This document shows positions 44,900-57,400 of a stretch of 64,000 nt of DNA, in pieces (positions within the stretch are counted from its first letter, which is position 1; the number at the start of each line of letters is the position of its first letter). The notes beneath the pieces were generated by a model. That model saw only the letters and a list, made by a program, of their open reading frames with translations. It was not told the DNA's origin and did no database searches. This DNA is from Setophaga petechia (Eukaryota > Chordata > Aves > Passeriformes > Parulidae). The DNA lies in contig JANCRA010000061.1 of NCBI GenBank assembly GCA_024362935.1, positions 620,001 to 684,000 on the forward strand. The letters are read 5' to 3'. The translations under genes and the position numbers were made by a program.

Positions 44900-46300
44900 A
44901 TCCTCGGCTGACTTTATTTTCCCCTCTAGTTCTTTTTCTGTTGGGGCTGGCTTCCCTTGGGAAAACATGTATGAACACACTGGTCCCGATCCCCTTTTAT
45001 TGCTGCAGGAGTGCTTAGGAACACTTGAAATGGTCCTTTCCACTTTTCTTGAAGTGCCTTGTTGCTGTGCTTTCTGACATGGACACAGTCACCAGGCTGA
45101 TGAGGATGTACCTGAGAATCCAAAGTCATCAGAGGTGGTCATACCCAGAATTTCTGCAGAGATGAGAGCACTTTTGACAAAGATGATAAAAATGGACTTA
45201 ATATAATTTCCTATCACATTACTTTCTCTGGAAATGCAATTTGGTATTGTCTTCCATAGAGCATTTCATGTGGGATGACTTTTCCTTTAAAAGCTACTGG
45301 AATTCTGACCCTCAGGAGAGGCAGGGGAAGCCCTATTGCCCGCTTTAGTGAGGTTTCTTGGAAAATTTTGCTCATTTGTCTTTGTAGACTCTGATTTTTT
45401 CTCTCAGTCTTGCTTCTGGGATAAGACCTCCATGGGTGGAGTAGGTTTCATTTATCTGGGGTGTTTTGGACAAACTTTGTACAGTTTAAGCTATGAAATG
45501 AGAATCTTTATCTGCTGGCATTCCAAAAGGAATCCTTTATCTTACTAGTATTTTTTATTTTTAACTGGAGGTATTTCTCTAGCATTGTTGGAGTGACAAG
45601 GAAAAGCCTCTGGCCATGCAGAACACGTGTCCCCTAAACCAAAAAGGTAGTTATATTTACTTCTGGTCAACTCAGAAAAATGTCCTTGTCATTAACATCT
45701 GGCACTGCTTCCTGTTCTTGGGATCCCTTAGGGCAGTCTTTTGGAAAACTGTGCATTGCTCTGTAAGCAGATTTTTCATTTCAGTTGTCACAATCCCTGT
45801 CAGCCTAACACTAAGTAGCTGCCTTTCCAAATTGTCTACTGTACCTTCAATACCCCAGTGGCTTTCTTTATGTTTGCCTTCTTCAGTTTGAGTCATTATT
45901 CCTTGAGGCACTGTAACTTGTTGATTTGTTGCTACCCACCACCCTTCAGGACTAAATCAGACATTGAAGGTATTTGAAGAATGGTTGTTTTCATCATGGT
46001 GTTCTGTGTCTGATTTGGAAAGGTTCACAGCTTTGGAAAGAATTGCCAACAAGATGCTTTGTTCTGCCTCCTCTCCAGCAGTTTGGTCTGCTCCTCAGTC
46101 TCCTGGCCTTGAATGAACTGGTGAGCTTTGCAGTGCATTATTGTTACTTCAGCAGGGAACCGGATGCTCCCAAAGCTGTCTTGATTTGATTGGAGATGCT
46201 GATTCCTTGCAGAAGGATTGAGGAGCACAGCAGGGTTCAAGGCAGTAGCTGTCCTTAGCACCATGTCTTTTGTTCCAGGAGTACCCCCTGTCACTTTAGG
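44900..46300 (-). pseudogene. Gammaretrovirus-like pol remnant (RNase H to integrase)
   Basis: In minus-strand order: an RNase H-end-like piece (PAEVTIMHCKAHQ, about 46200-46120), unreadable sequence, then an integrase C-terminal-like piece (QPGDCVHVRKHSNKALQEKW followed by GPFQVFLSTPAAIK, about 45105-44985). Frames are broken and key parts missing. It sits between the two duplicated units. LTRs were not identified. Confidence 0.55.
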
Positions 46301-47138
46301 AAAACCAGTGAGCTCCTTTTTGCTCTACACCAGACACAAACACGTGCAGCACATACACTGACATTTTTTTCCCATTTACTTTCACGCCTATTCTATCAAT
46401 CAGGATTCTGGTGTCTTCTGCTTTCAGGTGCACTGGTCATCCCTTGGAGACAATGTTGAGATGGTCTTTTAAGAAATGTGTCCTTTTCCACAGGGTTCTT
46501 TCCTGCATTCCCAGTCTTTGAGATAAATATGGATTTACTGTGCAAGACAAAGGTGCTCATATGTGAACAGTGCAAAGGATTTCAGTCAAATCTGGTAACT
46601 CCAGAAGTGCAGTTGTCATCACTGTCTATTTAAGCTATGGAAAGTCTGTTGGATTTTGCGGAGGGTGAAACCTCATGAGATTTGTTTCAAGGTTCATACA
46701 AAGGCTTTTCCAGTCCATTCCTGGGGATCTAGAACCATCACAATCCAATCATTCCCAAAAAGGGACACAGTTCTTTTGCAGATATCTGCTCTGGTCTTTG
46801 AAAAATTGTTTCCTTCCTTTCTGTCTCCAAACTACACTGTCAACTTTGACTGTGGCAGCCAGGAAAGCAGACATGGGCAGATATGGACATGGTCTTGAAG
46901 ACAAAGACAAGCTTTTGTGACATGGGAAATGGGCTTTTGATGGTAATATTAAACCTATTTTCAATAACATGCTTTTATTCCCTCTCCCTCTAATAGCTTC
47001 TTTGCTGCCAACTGATTGAGACCATGAGTAAGCTTGGGTATGGGGAAAATGAAAATCAGTCAATCATAAGCCGAGTATAAAATATTTCTCCAGATATGTC
47101 AGTAATTACAATGGCCACCTGCAGTCAGTACAACTGTC
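46301..47138. other. No gene recognised
   Basis: Possibly further retroviral pol sequence on the minus strand, but no motif could be read. Confidence 0.4.
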
Positions 47139-48478
47139 AGCCTGTAATTGTGTTCATAGTCCTCCCTGGCCTTTGCATCTCAGCTCCTCCTGCAGAACAT
47201 GTGGGACCTGGGCATGCTGCTGGCTTGCTTCCTTTTGAGGAGGACGGGATGAGGAAAAGCTGGGGGTTGTGTCAAAGAGATGATATTTGAGTGACTGTGT
47301 ACATGCTGGAAGCCTCACAGACTGACGGGGCCATGACAGGATGGCCCAGAGCTGGCAGGGCTGCACCTTGCTGCCCTGGTTACAGGTGTTGAGCTGCTCC
47401 TTTGCTCAGAGAGAGCCGAGTGAAGCACTTTTGTGCAGAAACACTTCATTAGCCCTGCTTTGCACAGCTGCAGCTACTGGGGTTGGTGGGGTGCCTCGTT
47501 CTGCACTTGGAAATGAGCAGAGTCAGTGATGGGACAGGGCAGGGCATTCCCTACCTGTACCCATTGTGAAATCCCTCTGCCCCCACTGTGTCACGTGCCA
47601 CTCCTCAGTGACATCCCGGCCAGCCTGGAACATGCAACTCCCCGTTTCCAAGGACACATGGCCATTGTCACCAGCACAGGGCAGGAGCGCTCAGAGCCTT
47701 TGGTGGCTACAGTGAGAGCGGAGGTGTCAGAGCAACAGCGAGTGTTGCTCCAACTTGGCTGATTCCAGCACCCCTTGTTCAAGAGCCCAATCCACCCACT
47801 GAGTGGAGGTAATTATTCACAGTTCTGTGCAGAAAAGGGGGGCTCAGGGACAAATTCACAATGCCAGCAGCATGAGAACCCAGAGTGTTTGAGTATTTTC
47901 GCATTTGAGCAAAGAAAGGAATTAGTGTTCATTGCCTGCAAGTTCCCAAGTTCTCTCCATAAGGAGTATTCTCTCTGGTGTTGGGTGATGATCCTCTCAC
48001 TTCTCATGCTCATTAGTCTGCATGCTCAGTGTCTCCCTTCTTCTTAATGAGAGGTTTCTTGAGTGGGTGGCCATGGTCTGCCCCTGCTGGAATGGCCCTT
48101 TACCCTGCAGGAGCGGATTCAGCACAGTTGCTGCATTGGCCTTATCAGTTTATTCCTTTTCTTGGGGGTTCTGCCAAATGTCCTTCTGCCCATAAATTCT
48201 GCATTCATTTTGTCCACAATCTGAGGTGCATCCTTCTTCCCAAGCCTTGCTGACCTGCCCTGTGTCTGAGGTCACTGCAACCTGTCAAGCCCTACACCTC
48301 AACAAGGCAATTCAGCCAAGAAGTCGCTTGCCTTTCCAAAGCCTGGCTATCAATTCCAGCTTGTTGGCTACTTCTTGTGTCATGGGAATCATCTCCCTTC
48401 TTATTGATGAGCCTTGGAAGCCACAAAGGCCAAACATCCAGATACATATTTTCCTAAGAAATATTTTGCATTTTGCAG

Positions 48479-51400
48479 ATATTTCAGCAGGATCAGTGTC
48501 TGTGTGGGAGCGGGAGCAGCCGAGGCAGAGCGGGATGGCGGAGCTGCAGGCCTGGGCAGGATCCAGTGAGTTCCGCAGGGCCCCAATCCGCACTGCGTCC
48601 CGCGGGGCCCCCAGCAGCACTGCCATGCCTGTCAGGGTGAGCCAGAGGTGCCAGGAGCAGCAGGTGAGGGGCAGGTGTGGGGCTCTGCGGGTGTGCAGCG
48701 GGTGGGAGCTTGGCCATGGTGTTGGTGGCAGGCGCTGCTGAGCCCGCGGGACCTGTTGGGCAGGGCTGGGGCCCCACTGGTGCTCCAAGGGCCCCTTGGA
48801 AGCAGCTGCCTGGGGGGAAGCCACTCACAGGGGGATGATACTGAGCAGGTGCCAGTGAAAATGGGAGGTTCTCTGATGGAAGTGGCTCTTAGGGATGACA
48901 CTGAAGAGATGCCAGTGAAATTCACATGTTCTCTGTGCTTTGACACTCAGGAAATTCAAGCTCTGGGCATGGCTTTTGGCCAAAATTCATGGATTTCTCA
49001 TGATTCCAAGTTTGTACTCCGTTCACAGAACTGGTCTGGATAAAGGAAATTCTCTAACAGTATTTTCTACTATTATCAGGATGTCTTACTGTAGTTCTGG
49101 CTGTGATGCATAGTGGAGAACTCCAGCCACATGTACACCATTTTCAAAGCCTTTCCACTTCTTGATACATTTTTACCAAAGAAAGAAATTAATCATCACT
49201 GGTTCTAAAGTACAGTTCCCTTAAGTAATATTCTAACTCGTATTTGGAATTGATGTCTTACTTCTCATGGTAATTAGTCCACATTTTTCAGTCAATTTAT
49301 CATAGCCTTTTAGATTTTATCTCAGCCAATTCTGCCTCCAGAATGAAGCGGTTGGATGGCAATAGTTGTTTCTGTTAAAAAATGTACTTAGGCTGATAAA
49401 CATTTTAGCGATTTTTTGAGTTCCAACGGAATGCAACATACTCTGTACTAAATGATAAATTCAGCCAAGCAACCACAATTCTGTTACATCTGACAAACTG
49501 TTTCCATTTCACATATATTGAAATAATATTTCTAGAGCTGAGGAAAAGAGAAATGGAGCTCTCATGCATATTGAGAGTTGAAATTCAGATTGTGCAGATG
49601 AAATTCTTCTCTGTGATGTGCTTCCTTTATTGCCAGATATAACCCAGTGTTGGGTACTGCCCTGAGTCCGAGATCTTTTTGTGAACCACTCTCACCAGGA
49701 TTGTTAGCTGAGTCAAGCCAGCTAGGCCAATTGTACTCAGGCACTTGATTTCAAGGGAGGACTGTGCCTATAAATTCCAACAATAGGGAAAGGATGACTT
49801 GCTACTCCAAGGCTTGGCTGCATTAGAGGCCAAGTGAGGGTCACTCTTTCAGAGCACTTTTGTAGTCGGCTGCTTTCAGAGGAAGAGCTGTGTCAAAGCA
49901 GCCCTTTTTAGTGATGTGACAGCAAACCTTTGCAAATCCAGCTCTTGTTGAAAATGGAGGGCCTAGTTAATCATCAGTAATGGAGAGCAGGCTGAAGACT
50001 TTACAGAAAATTTCTTTCCCATTTTAGCCAAATACCAGTGAGGCGTTGCACACTGGAAGTGCGCAGGATGTCAAATTGTGTAACCCACTTGGAGGTATGG
50101 TTGCATTTCAACTTGGGAATTCATTTTTGCGGCATATTCTTGGGACAGGGGATCTCTTGTGTTCAGAGATCTCAACCTGGAGGTGGTTTGCCCTCAGGTC
50201 AGCCTTGCAGTCTCTTGTCACAGCATTTAGCCACTGGTTTGTTTTCCCCTGAGAAAGCTTTCCCATCCTGTTTGATGCATTGGAATTTGGAGTATTGTGG
50301 TCAAGGTTTGGACCACCTTATGCATTTTAATTCATAGTCTTGGTCCCTAAGATTTTGCTTCTGGAGTACCTAGGCTCTGCCATTATCCATTCAATTTAAT
50401 TGGAAATGCAAAGAAAATGGCCTTGAGGAAGTTGTGTAGAGAATTTCCTAAGATCAATATGGAAAAACATGCTTGATTTAATTATTTGTCTCGGTCATTA
50501 TAAGTTTGACAAAATTCTGCATTGGGCTCATTTCAAGGAAATTGAAAGGGAGAGCGTGATGTCATCTTTCCTGCAGATACCAACATTCCCCTCAAAGCAC
50601 AATGTGCTCAGGTGGTGCCATTTGTATTATTGTGTTCTGAGTGCTGTTTCCCCAAGGAGCCTGGCTCCAGGCAGACACCAGGTGCACATTCCCCTTCCAG
50701 GCACTCACTGGTGCTGCCTGCAGCAGTGAGCCGAGCCAGGCACAGCCAGCTGCCCTGAGCAAAACAGGCTCTGACCTGGCTGTGGCTGCAGTCCCCTGCC
50801 TGCAGGGACATCCCTGCCCCTGCAAGTGCAGCTCCTGCTCTGCCTTAGTCTAGTGCAGAGCAATTTAAGGCAGTATCATGGTGGCTTTTGGAGAGACAAA
50901 ACTCAACTTCTGAATTTCTTATTGGGGACCTTCTGTTTTACATGTGAGTGGTGATTTGTGTGATTTCTGGTGCTCTACATAGATCCAGAGGGAATATTTA
51001 AGATTGAATACCTGGGGTGTGAGGACTGGCAGTAGTGAGTCAGTTGTGGAACTTGGTGGCACATCTGCTTTGGGCTGGCTCAGAGAAATCAGGTGAGACA
51101 GGTCTGGTTGCTGATAGGGTACAGGGTGCCTTTGCAATATGATCCATACAGTAGGGACTGGGCATTGTCACAGAATCAGAGAATATGCTGAGTTGGAAGG
51201 GATATTCAAAATCAGCTCTGTCCCCAAGAATATCCATCAGCATTTTAAATCAACTTTCTTGCCTTCTGCCAACCTCCCCATTTGACACTTCTTTTTCTGT
51301 TTTCCTTTCCTTTGGGAAAACAAGCAGATGTGAGAAGTGGAAAACCACACACTTCATGTCCTACCCCTGAGGAAAAGAGAACAAAGCTCATGAAGCCTGC

Positions 51401-54400
51401 AGAGAGGGAACAGAATCCTTGCAGTGCTGTTTATTGGCGACCCTACAGGGACAGGGTGATTCATTTACTTGCTCTGAGGACATACAAGAAGCCAGAGTTA
51501 CTTGCCCGCCTGCAGAGAGATGGAGTCATGCAAAAGGACAAGGGCACCCTTGCCAAGATCCTTCAGCAGGTGAGATTGTGGAGTTTGTGCCAGCATTATT
51601 TCCACCACACTTTTCTTTTGTTCCTAATTGTCGCTTGCTCCTCCACTCTTTAAATTAGATACTGATGAACAAGTTAGGAAATGCTCCCTGTTAAGGGTTA
51701 GGACTCAAGCTGCAGGTCCATGTGGCAAAAAGAAAGAAAACTTCAAAACTTTTGGGGCATTGTGGTTTTGCTGGAATGGCTGGCAATGACTAACACTTTG
51801 TAATGTTGTTGCTCCTCGTGTCTTACTCCATTCTCTTTCTTTTCCATGCACTGTTTAACTGCTCCAGGGAGTAACTTCCCAGGGGTTCCTTGATTGTGTG
51901 AAATGGTTTGTCATGGCACTTAAAATTTCCTGGGAGAAGTTCCAGAGCAGAGCAGTTCAGGAACTGCAGAGGCCAGTATTTCATTTGAACAGAGTTGGTG
52001 GCCACTCAATGGTACTTGGCTTCTGCTGGGATCTGTGGGGATTGCCTTCCAGGGATGTTCCAGGCTCATCCTCCATGATAGAGATGGTAGCCAAACTTTG
52101 AGCAGAAGGTTTCTTTGCTGTCATGTGAATTCAATCTCCATCTTCCTTGGAACTCTTTTAGTAACTTCTCCAGTGCTCCTCTGAATTCCATGGTTATTGG
52201 GTTTTTACAGCCAACAATAGGATGCACATGCACTGAAAGATGCAGTGGTTCTTTCCTTCCTTTTCCAATATTCCCAGTTCCTCATGGCTGTAGCTGAATG
52301 ATGCCAGCATTGATATATCAAGTAGGAACATTTCCACTTTAGCTAGGTAAAGAGTGTCCTTGAACCTAGTCAAGGGAGGAACCTTCAACATGATACAGTT
52401 TCAGTTGATCCCACAGTGACTTTTAAGAACTCATTGCCTGAACCTGTGATGTTTGTTGCTGGGTTTGCCCAGGGCAGTGGCAGGGCTTTTTCACCCTGAA
52501 GACATTCACAATATAATGGGAGCCATGTTTTGCCATCCCAGCTGAATTAGTCCATTTAGATCTCAAGTTGATGATATACCTTCAGATCTCAGCTCCTTCA
52601 ATAGTAAAGGATGAAAGCATTTTCTCCTCTTCCATTGCAATATTTGAGGAGATTTCCCTGGAGTCAGTGTGCTGTAGGAGGTGTGAACTGCCTCAGGGTC
52701 CAGGGTTGCATTCTGAGTGTTCTGTGTGAGCAGCCCTGCAGTAGCCTGGAATGCCTTGCTCAGGCTTTTGTGGACATCAGAGCAAGTGGGGGGTTTATTT
52801 TGTAGAAATCTCAAATGGGCAGTGGGAGCTTGCTGAGATCTGGTTCACACACATGTGCTTCATTTCCAACACAACCTGAGCTCTGCTTCTAAGGTGTCAA
52901 TCCCTGATTCTGGGTATCTTTGTCACTTTTACATTTCTTTTTCAGCCTAGGGCAGACAGGCATCAGCACAGACCCAAACGATCAATGTTTATCATCTTTT
53001 CAAGAAGAAAAGTCAAAGTTGTGACATATGTTGGTGGTGTGTTAGATGAGTTATTCAGTGTGTTGCAGGGGTCAAATTGATGGAGACTTTCCCACTGGGC
53101 TTTTCTGTGGAACTCTGAGCTGGTGTCAGGTGATGAAGTCTAAACCTGCACTTTAGATATCAGTGGTCTTGAGGTTTTACTGCCTCATTTGACCTTTTTG
53201 AGTAGACTTTATATTTGTCTTGAGGAAGATACAAACCTCATTTCTTTTCAAAGGAATACAGCAAGGCATGTGAATGACCTTCTCATTGCAGGACTTTGCT
53301 GGGTGGAACTGTGGCTCTGCCACATGAAGAGGGACTCTGGGCCTGACCCCCTCTCCTTACACATTGTAGCTCTCAATGTTGTTTTCAAAGGAATTCTTGA
53401 TAGATAGCAATGGAGATACTTGGTTGTTTCCAATTGGTGAAACATTAATGTGGTTTAAAACTCGTGTGATAGAGGAATGATCAAGCTCTGTACAAAAAGA
53501 CAACAATGAGTTGAAACTGGGTTCTCACAAGCAGCTGTTCAAGACCAATCCTATTTCTGTAGTTTCCATGCAGCAAGCATAATAAAGAATTTTTTTCCTA
53601 CATGTCTGCCTGTAGGTAGCCAAGTGGAATGCAAAGGATAATTCCTTCAGTCTGAAGGAACATCTATTTCAAACCCTTCAGACTGATTGGCCTGGCTACA
53701 CTGAAAAAGACAGACAGAATTTGAAGTTAATACTTTCTGGGTAAGTTCAGTCGCTCACAGAAAAAAAAAAATCCCTGGGAAATGAAGGTTAGATTGTTAG
53801 AATATGATGAGGTAGCAGGGACCTGCCAGGATCCTGGCCCTGCACAGGACACCACAAGAATCACACCAGGTGCCCAAGAGTTTTGTCCAAACACTTCTTG
53901 AAGCCTCCTGCAGTGACCACTGGCCTGGGGAGCCTGTTGCAGTGCTCAAGCACCCTCTGGGCCATGATTGTTTTCCTGATATCCTGCCTAAAGCTCCCCA
54001 ACTCAGTTCCATGCAGTTTCCTTGAGTCCTGACACTGAAGGACTCTGTTTTCCCTGCAAGGAAAGAATTTTGACAGTTGATATTTAGGCCTTGTAACATG
54101 AAATATTGGACCATCCATACAGAAAATCAGCTCCATCTCTGAACACCACCAACACCAGCCAAGCAACATCTCCGGGACCTTCTGAGAGAGATGCTCCAGC
54201 AAGACCTGCTCAGGTATTTTGTGCATTTTTAACATTCTGGACTCTATTGTAAATTTTAGCAGACTTGATGCTGGTGTAAAATTGTCATGCGAATGTGCAG
54301 GACCTTTCCTTGTGGGGAAGCCTTTGATGGAGCTCCTGAAGGGAATGTCTTTCTCCCAAAGCATTTTAGCTACAGACTTGTGGTAGGACTTGCTGAGTGC

Positions 54401-57400
54401 TAAAATGGGAAAGTAGGAATGAGACACAGCCTGTATTGACCTGCAGTACTTCCTGGTTTGAATGCTCTTGTTAGTCTAGAAAGATGTGTTTTCAAACTTT
54501 ACCTGTTCAGAAATGCTGCTTTTTCAGGATAGGAGCAAAAGCTGATCCTGATCATAGGTTAATGAATGAATGATTTTGTTCTTGATGCAGAAACGGCCTC
54601 TGGCTTCTGACTTGACCAGTCCTGTGATGAGTAAGAAGAGGAGAATTGGCCACCAGCCCAGTCATGTCCAGCAAGCTGCTGGTGGCCACTTTTCTTCCTT
54701 CCTTCTGCCTTCCACATCTCTTTTCCCTTTGGACATGTCTCCAAGTGCTGGCTCCATTTCCCCCTGCGCCCATGTGGTGCAACAAACAGAGAAATTTCAG
54801 AGTTCCAGCATCCCAGCACCTGTCAGGGAGCAGAAGGAGATCCCCAATTCAAACGGGGAGAAAAATGAATTGGGGAGGCTGAAGCAGTGGCACTGCTTGG
54901 ATTTCGATGAAGGTATTGATGTGCTGGTTTTTCTTACTCCTGTGTGGATAACTGTAGTGTAAAGATTTGCCTTTTAAGAGAAGCTTCTGTCCAAATTAAG
55001 GTGCAAGTATGACTCTTTTCCACAGTCAGTAGTAAAAATATTATTGAACAGTTAATGCAAACTAGGGAGATGGAAAGAAATAAGAGAAGAGAGGCAGGGT
55101 GAGGGGAAGAGAGAGACATGAAGTAGGGAGATATCATCAGCACATGGACTCTCTGTTGTGCAGCCTGTCCTTCACCCTTGGTCTTCTCGGTGGCGGGGGT
55201 CCCCAAGACTCTCTGGAGGTACCACCTTCATACTGTCCAAGATTGGAATATCCACAGGGTGGTCACAGCTGTCCCCACATCTTGGGCTAGACAGTGATTT
55301 TCCTTACCCACAGTCTCTACAGTGGAGGTCTTTGTCTGGTGTCCTAATTCCAAACCTTCACCTCTGTTAGGCCAAGGCTTCGTGCTTTTCTGCTTGCCAA
55401 TTGTGCCTCTTTCAAATTCCTGTTGTGGTGGCTTATCTTATGGGAACATCCTTCTTTGGCAGTGTTTTGAAATAGTTAATTTTGCTCTTGCATCTTGTGA
55501 AAAGAGGGCTTTGAAAGTGGGCACTGGATACACGAAGGCACTGCTCTACATGACTGCTCTGCCATTATCCCTGCATGTGGTGATTATAAATCATGGCTAT
55601 TTTTTTTTTCCTGTCATTACATTAGATTGTAATTCTTAGTTTAAATGTAAAACCAAGAAAGCCCAGAACCTGTACTACTGGAACCTTCACTAAAAGTACC
55701 TTCATTTTTAGAAATTCTCTCTCTAAGTAGTGCAAAACCAATCAAGAACAAAGAAATATGAATTAGGTTGCTATTGGGACAATCTGGTTAAAAGGAAGAG
55801 CCAGACACTAGAAGCCGCAGGGAATGGATGTTTTTCTTTCCCTCTGATTTCTAGTAAAATCACAAGTGTTGACTGAGACAGCACTTTTTCCATCAGTATA
55901 TTTTCAAGACTGCATGCTGAAGGCATAAATCTGTCACACATTTATTGCAGACTAGTTTACTGAATCCTGTCAATCAAATATCCATGATTTCATGATTGTT
56001 CATTCAACTCAGCCTTTTCATGGAAATTCCAAAAGCTACAAACCTGGGCTGTGGTTTGCTGGAGTTCTACTTTGAACTGGGCTCAGAGTTTCCTCTCCAT
56101 CCTAGCTGCAGAATTTCATTCTTCAAAAGCTGTGGAAGTGGTACAGACGGGAAACAACATTGAAAACTAAACAGAAATGCATAAAGAACACTTGATTTCT
56201 GAGGACAGGGACACACCCAGCAGGATAGAGTTCAGTTGCTTGGTTAAATCTGTGGGTTGCCTCTTTTGGAGGTTGACCTTGCAAATGACAAGTTGGGTTC
56301 AGCCTGGAGGCAGGTTTGGAGTGTGCAGATGCCTCTTGCAAGTGGTGGTGTGCTTGTAGAGACAGGTGCTTTGAGATGGTCTTTCCACATTTCTTCTGGA
56401 CATAGACATGCTACCTGCAAACCTTGGGATGTCTTTGGAAGGTTTTCTGCTTGAATCTATAAACACATGAGCAGCTTTCTTGAAGAGCCAGTTCCCAAAT
56501 TCTGCCCAGCTGCTGAAGGAAAAATCTGTTCTGTGTTTCAAGTTGGGGCTTAGGCTGAAGCTTTCATGTGGACTGAGGCATGAGAGCAAATGCACTTTAG
56601 GAAATGAAATGCTCACAGCAAAGCTGTTCTTCCAAGTTGTGTTGAACATACTGTGACTATTGGTATTTCTGTCCAGTTTTATTATCACTTTTAGACTTCT
56701 TTTTATACTTCTGCTATACAAGTAAAATCAACAAAAGCAAGTGGAACATCACACACACAACAGCTCTTTCCTCAAGAATTGAAGCTCAGGTAGCTTAAAG
56801 GTTGTCAAGAATGGCTGAGTTTTAACAAGATTACATTGTGTAAACAATGGCAATGGAAGCTCATAAGGAATGTAGAGGAACTTGTGGCTTTTTATGCTTG
56901 GAACAAAACCTGAAATGGAAAGCTGAGAGAAATTACCATGATCTTGATTGTTCCTTCCTGTTTCAGCTGACTTTTCCTTATGGCAATTCTTTTAATAGAA
57001 TCGTAATTCTTGAACATTTCTTTGGAAAGAGAGCTTTGAGGTTATGCTTCCCAAATGCCTTTGAAAAAGGCATTGCCAAATGCCTTTGCCAAGAGTCAAA
57101 GGGCAATTCACAAGTGCAGAGCTGTTTCCAACCCCATCCTCCCACGTTAGTGAGGAGGACTCCGTTTTGACTGCAGGGCATTGTAGCCTTAGTGCCAGGA
57201 AGCCCTGTAGAATGGCATTGGCTTTCCTGCTGACAAGAGTGCAGGCACTCAACTGAACTCTAGGCCTCTGGAATTGGAAGGGAAGTGGGGATAAAAATAT
57301 GGCATGAGAAGAACTTCAGCTTTCTTCTTTCTTTCTTGTTAGAACCTCAATGTTGATTTCTCTCAAGCTGTTGTCTTTTGTGAAGCTGCATCTGTTGCTG

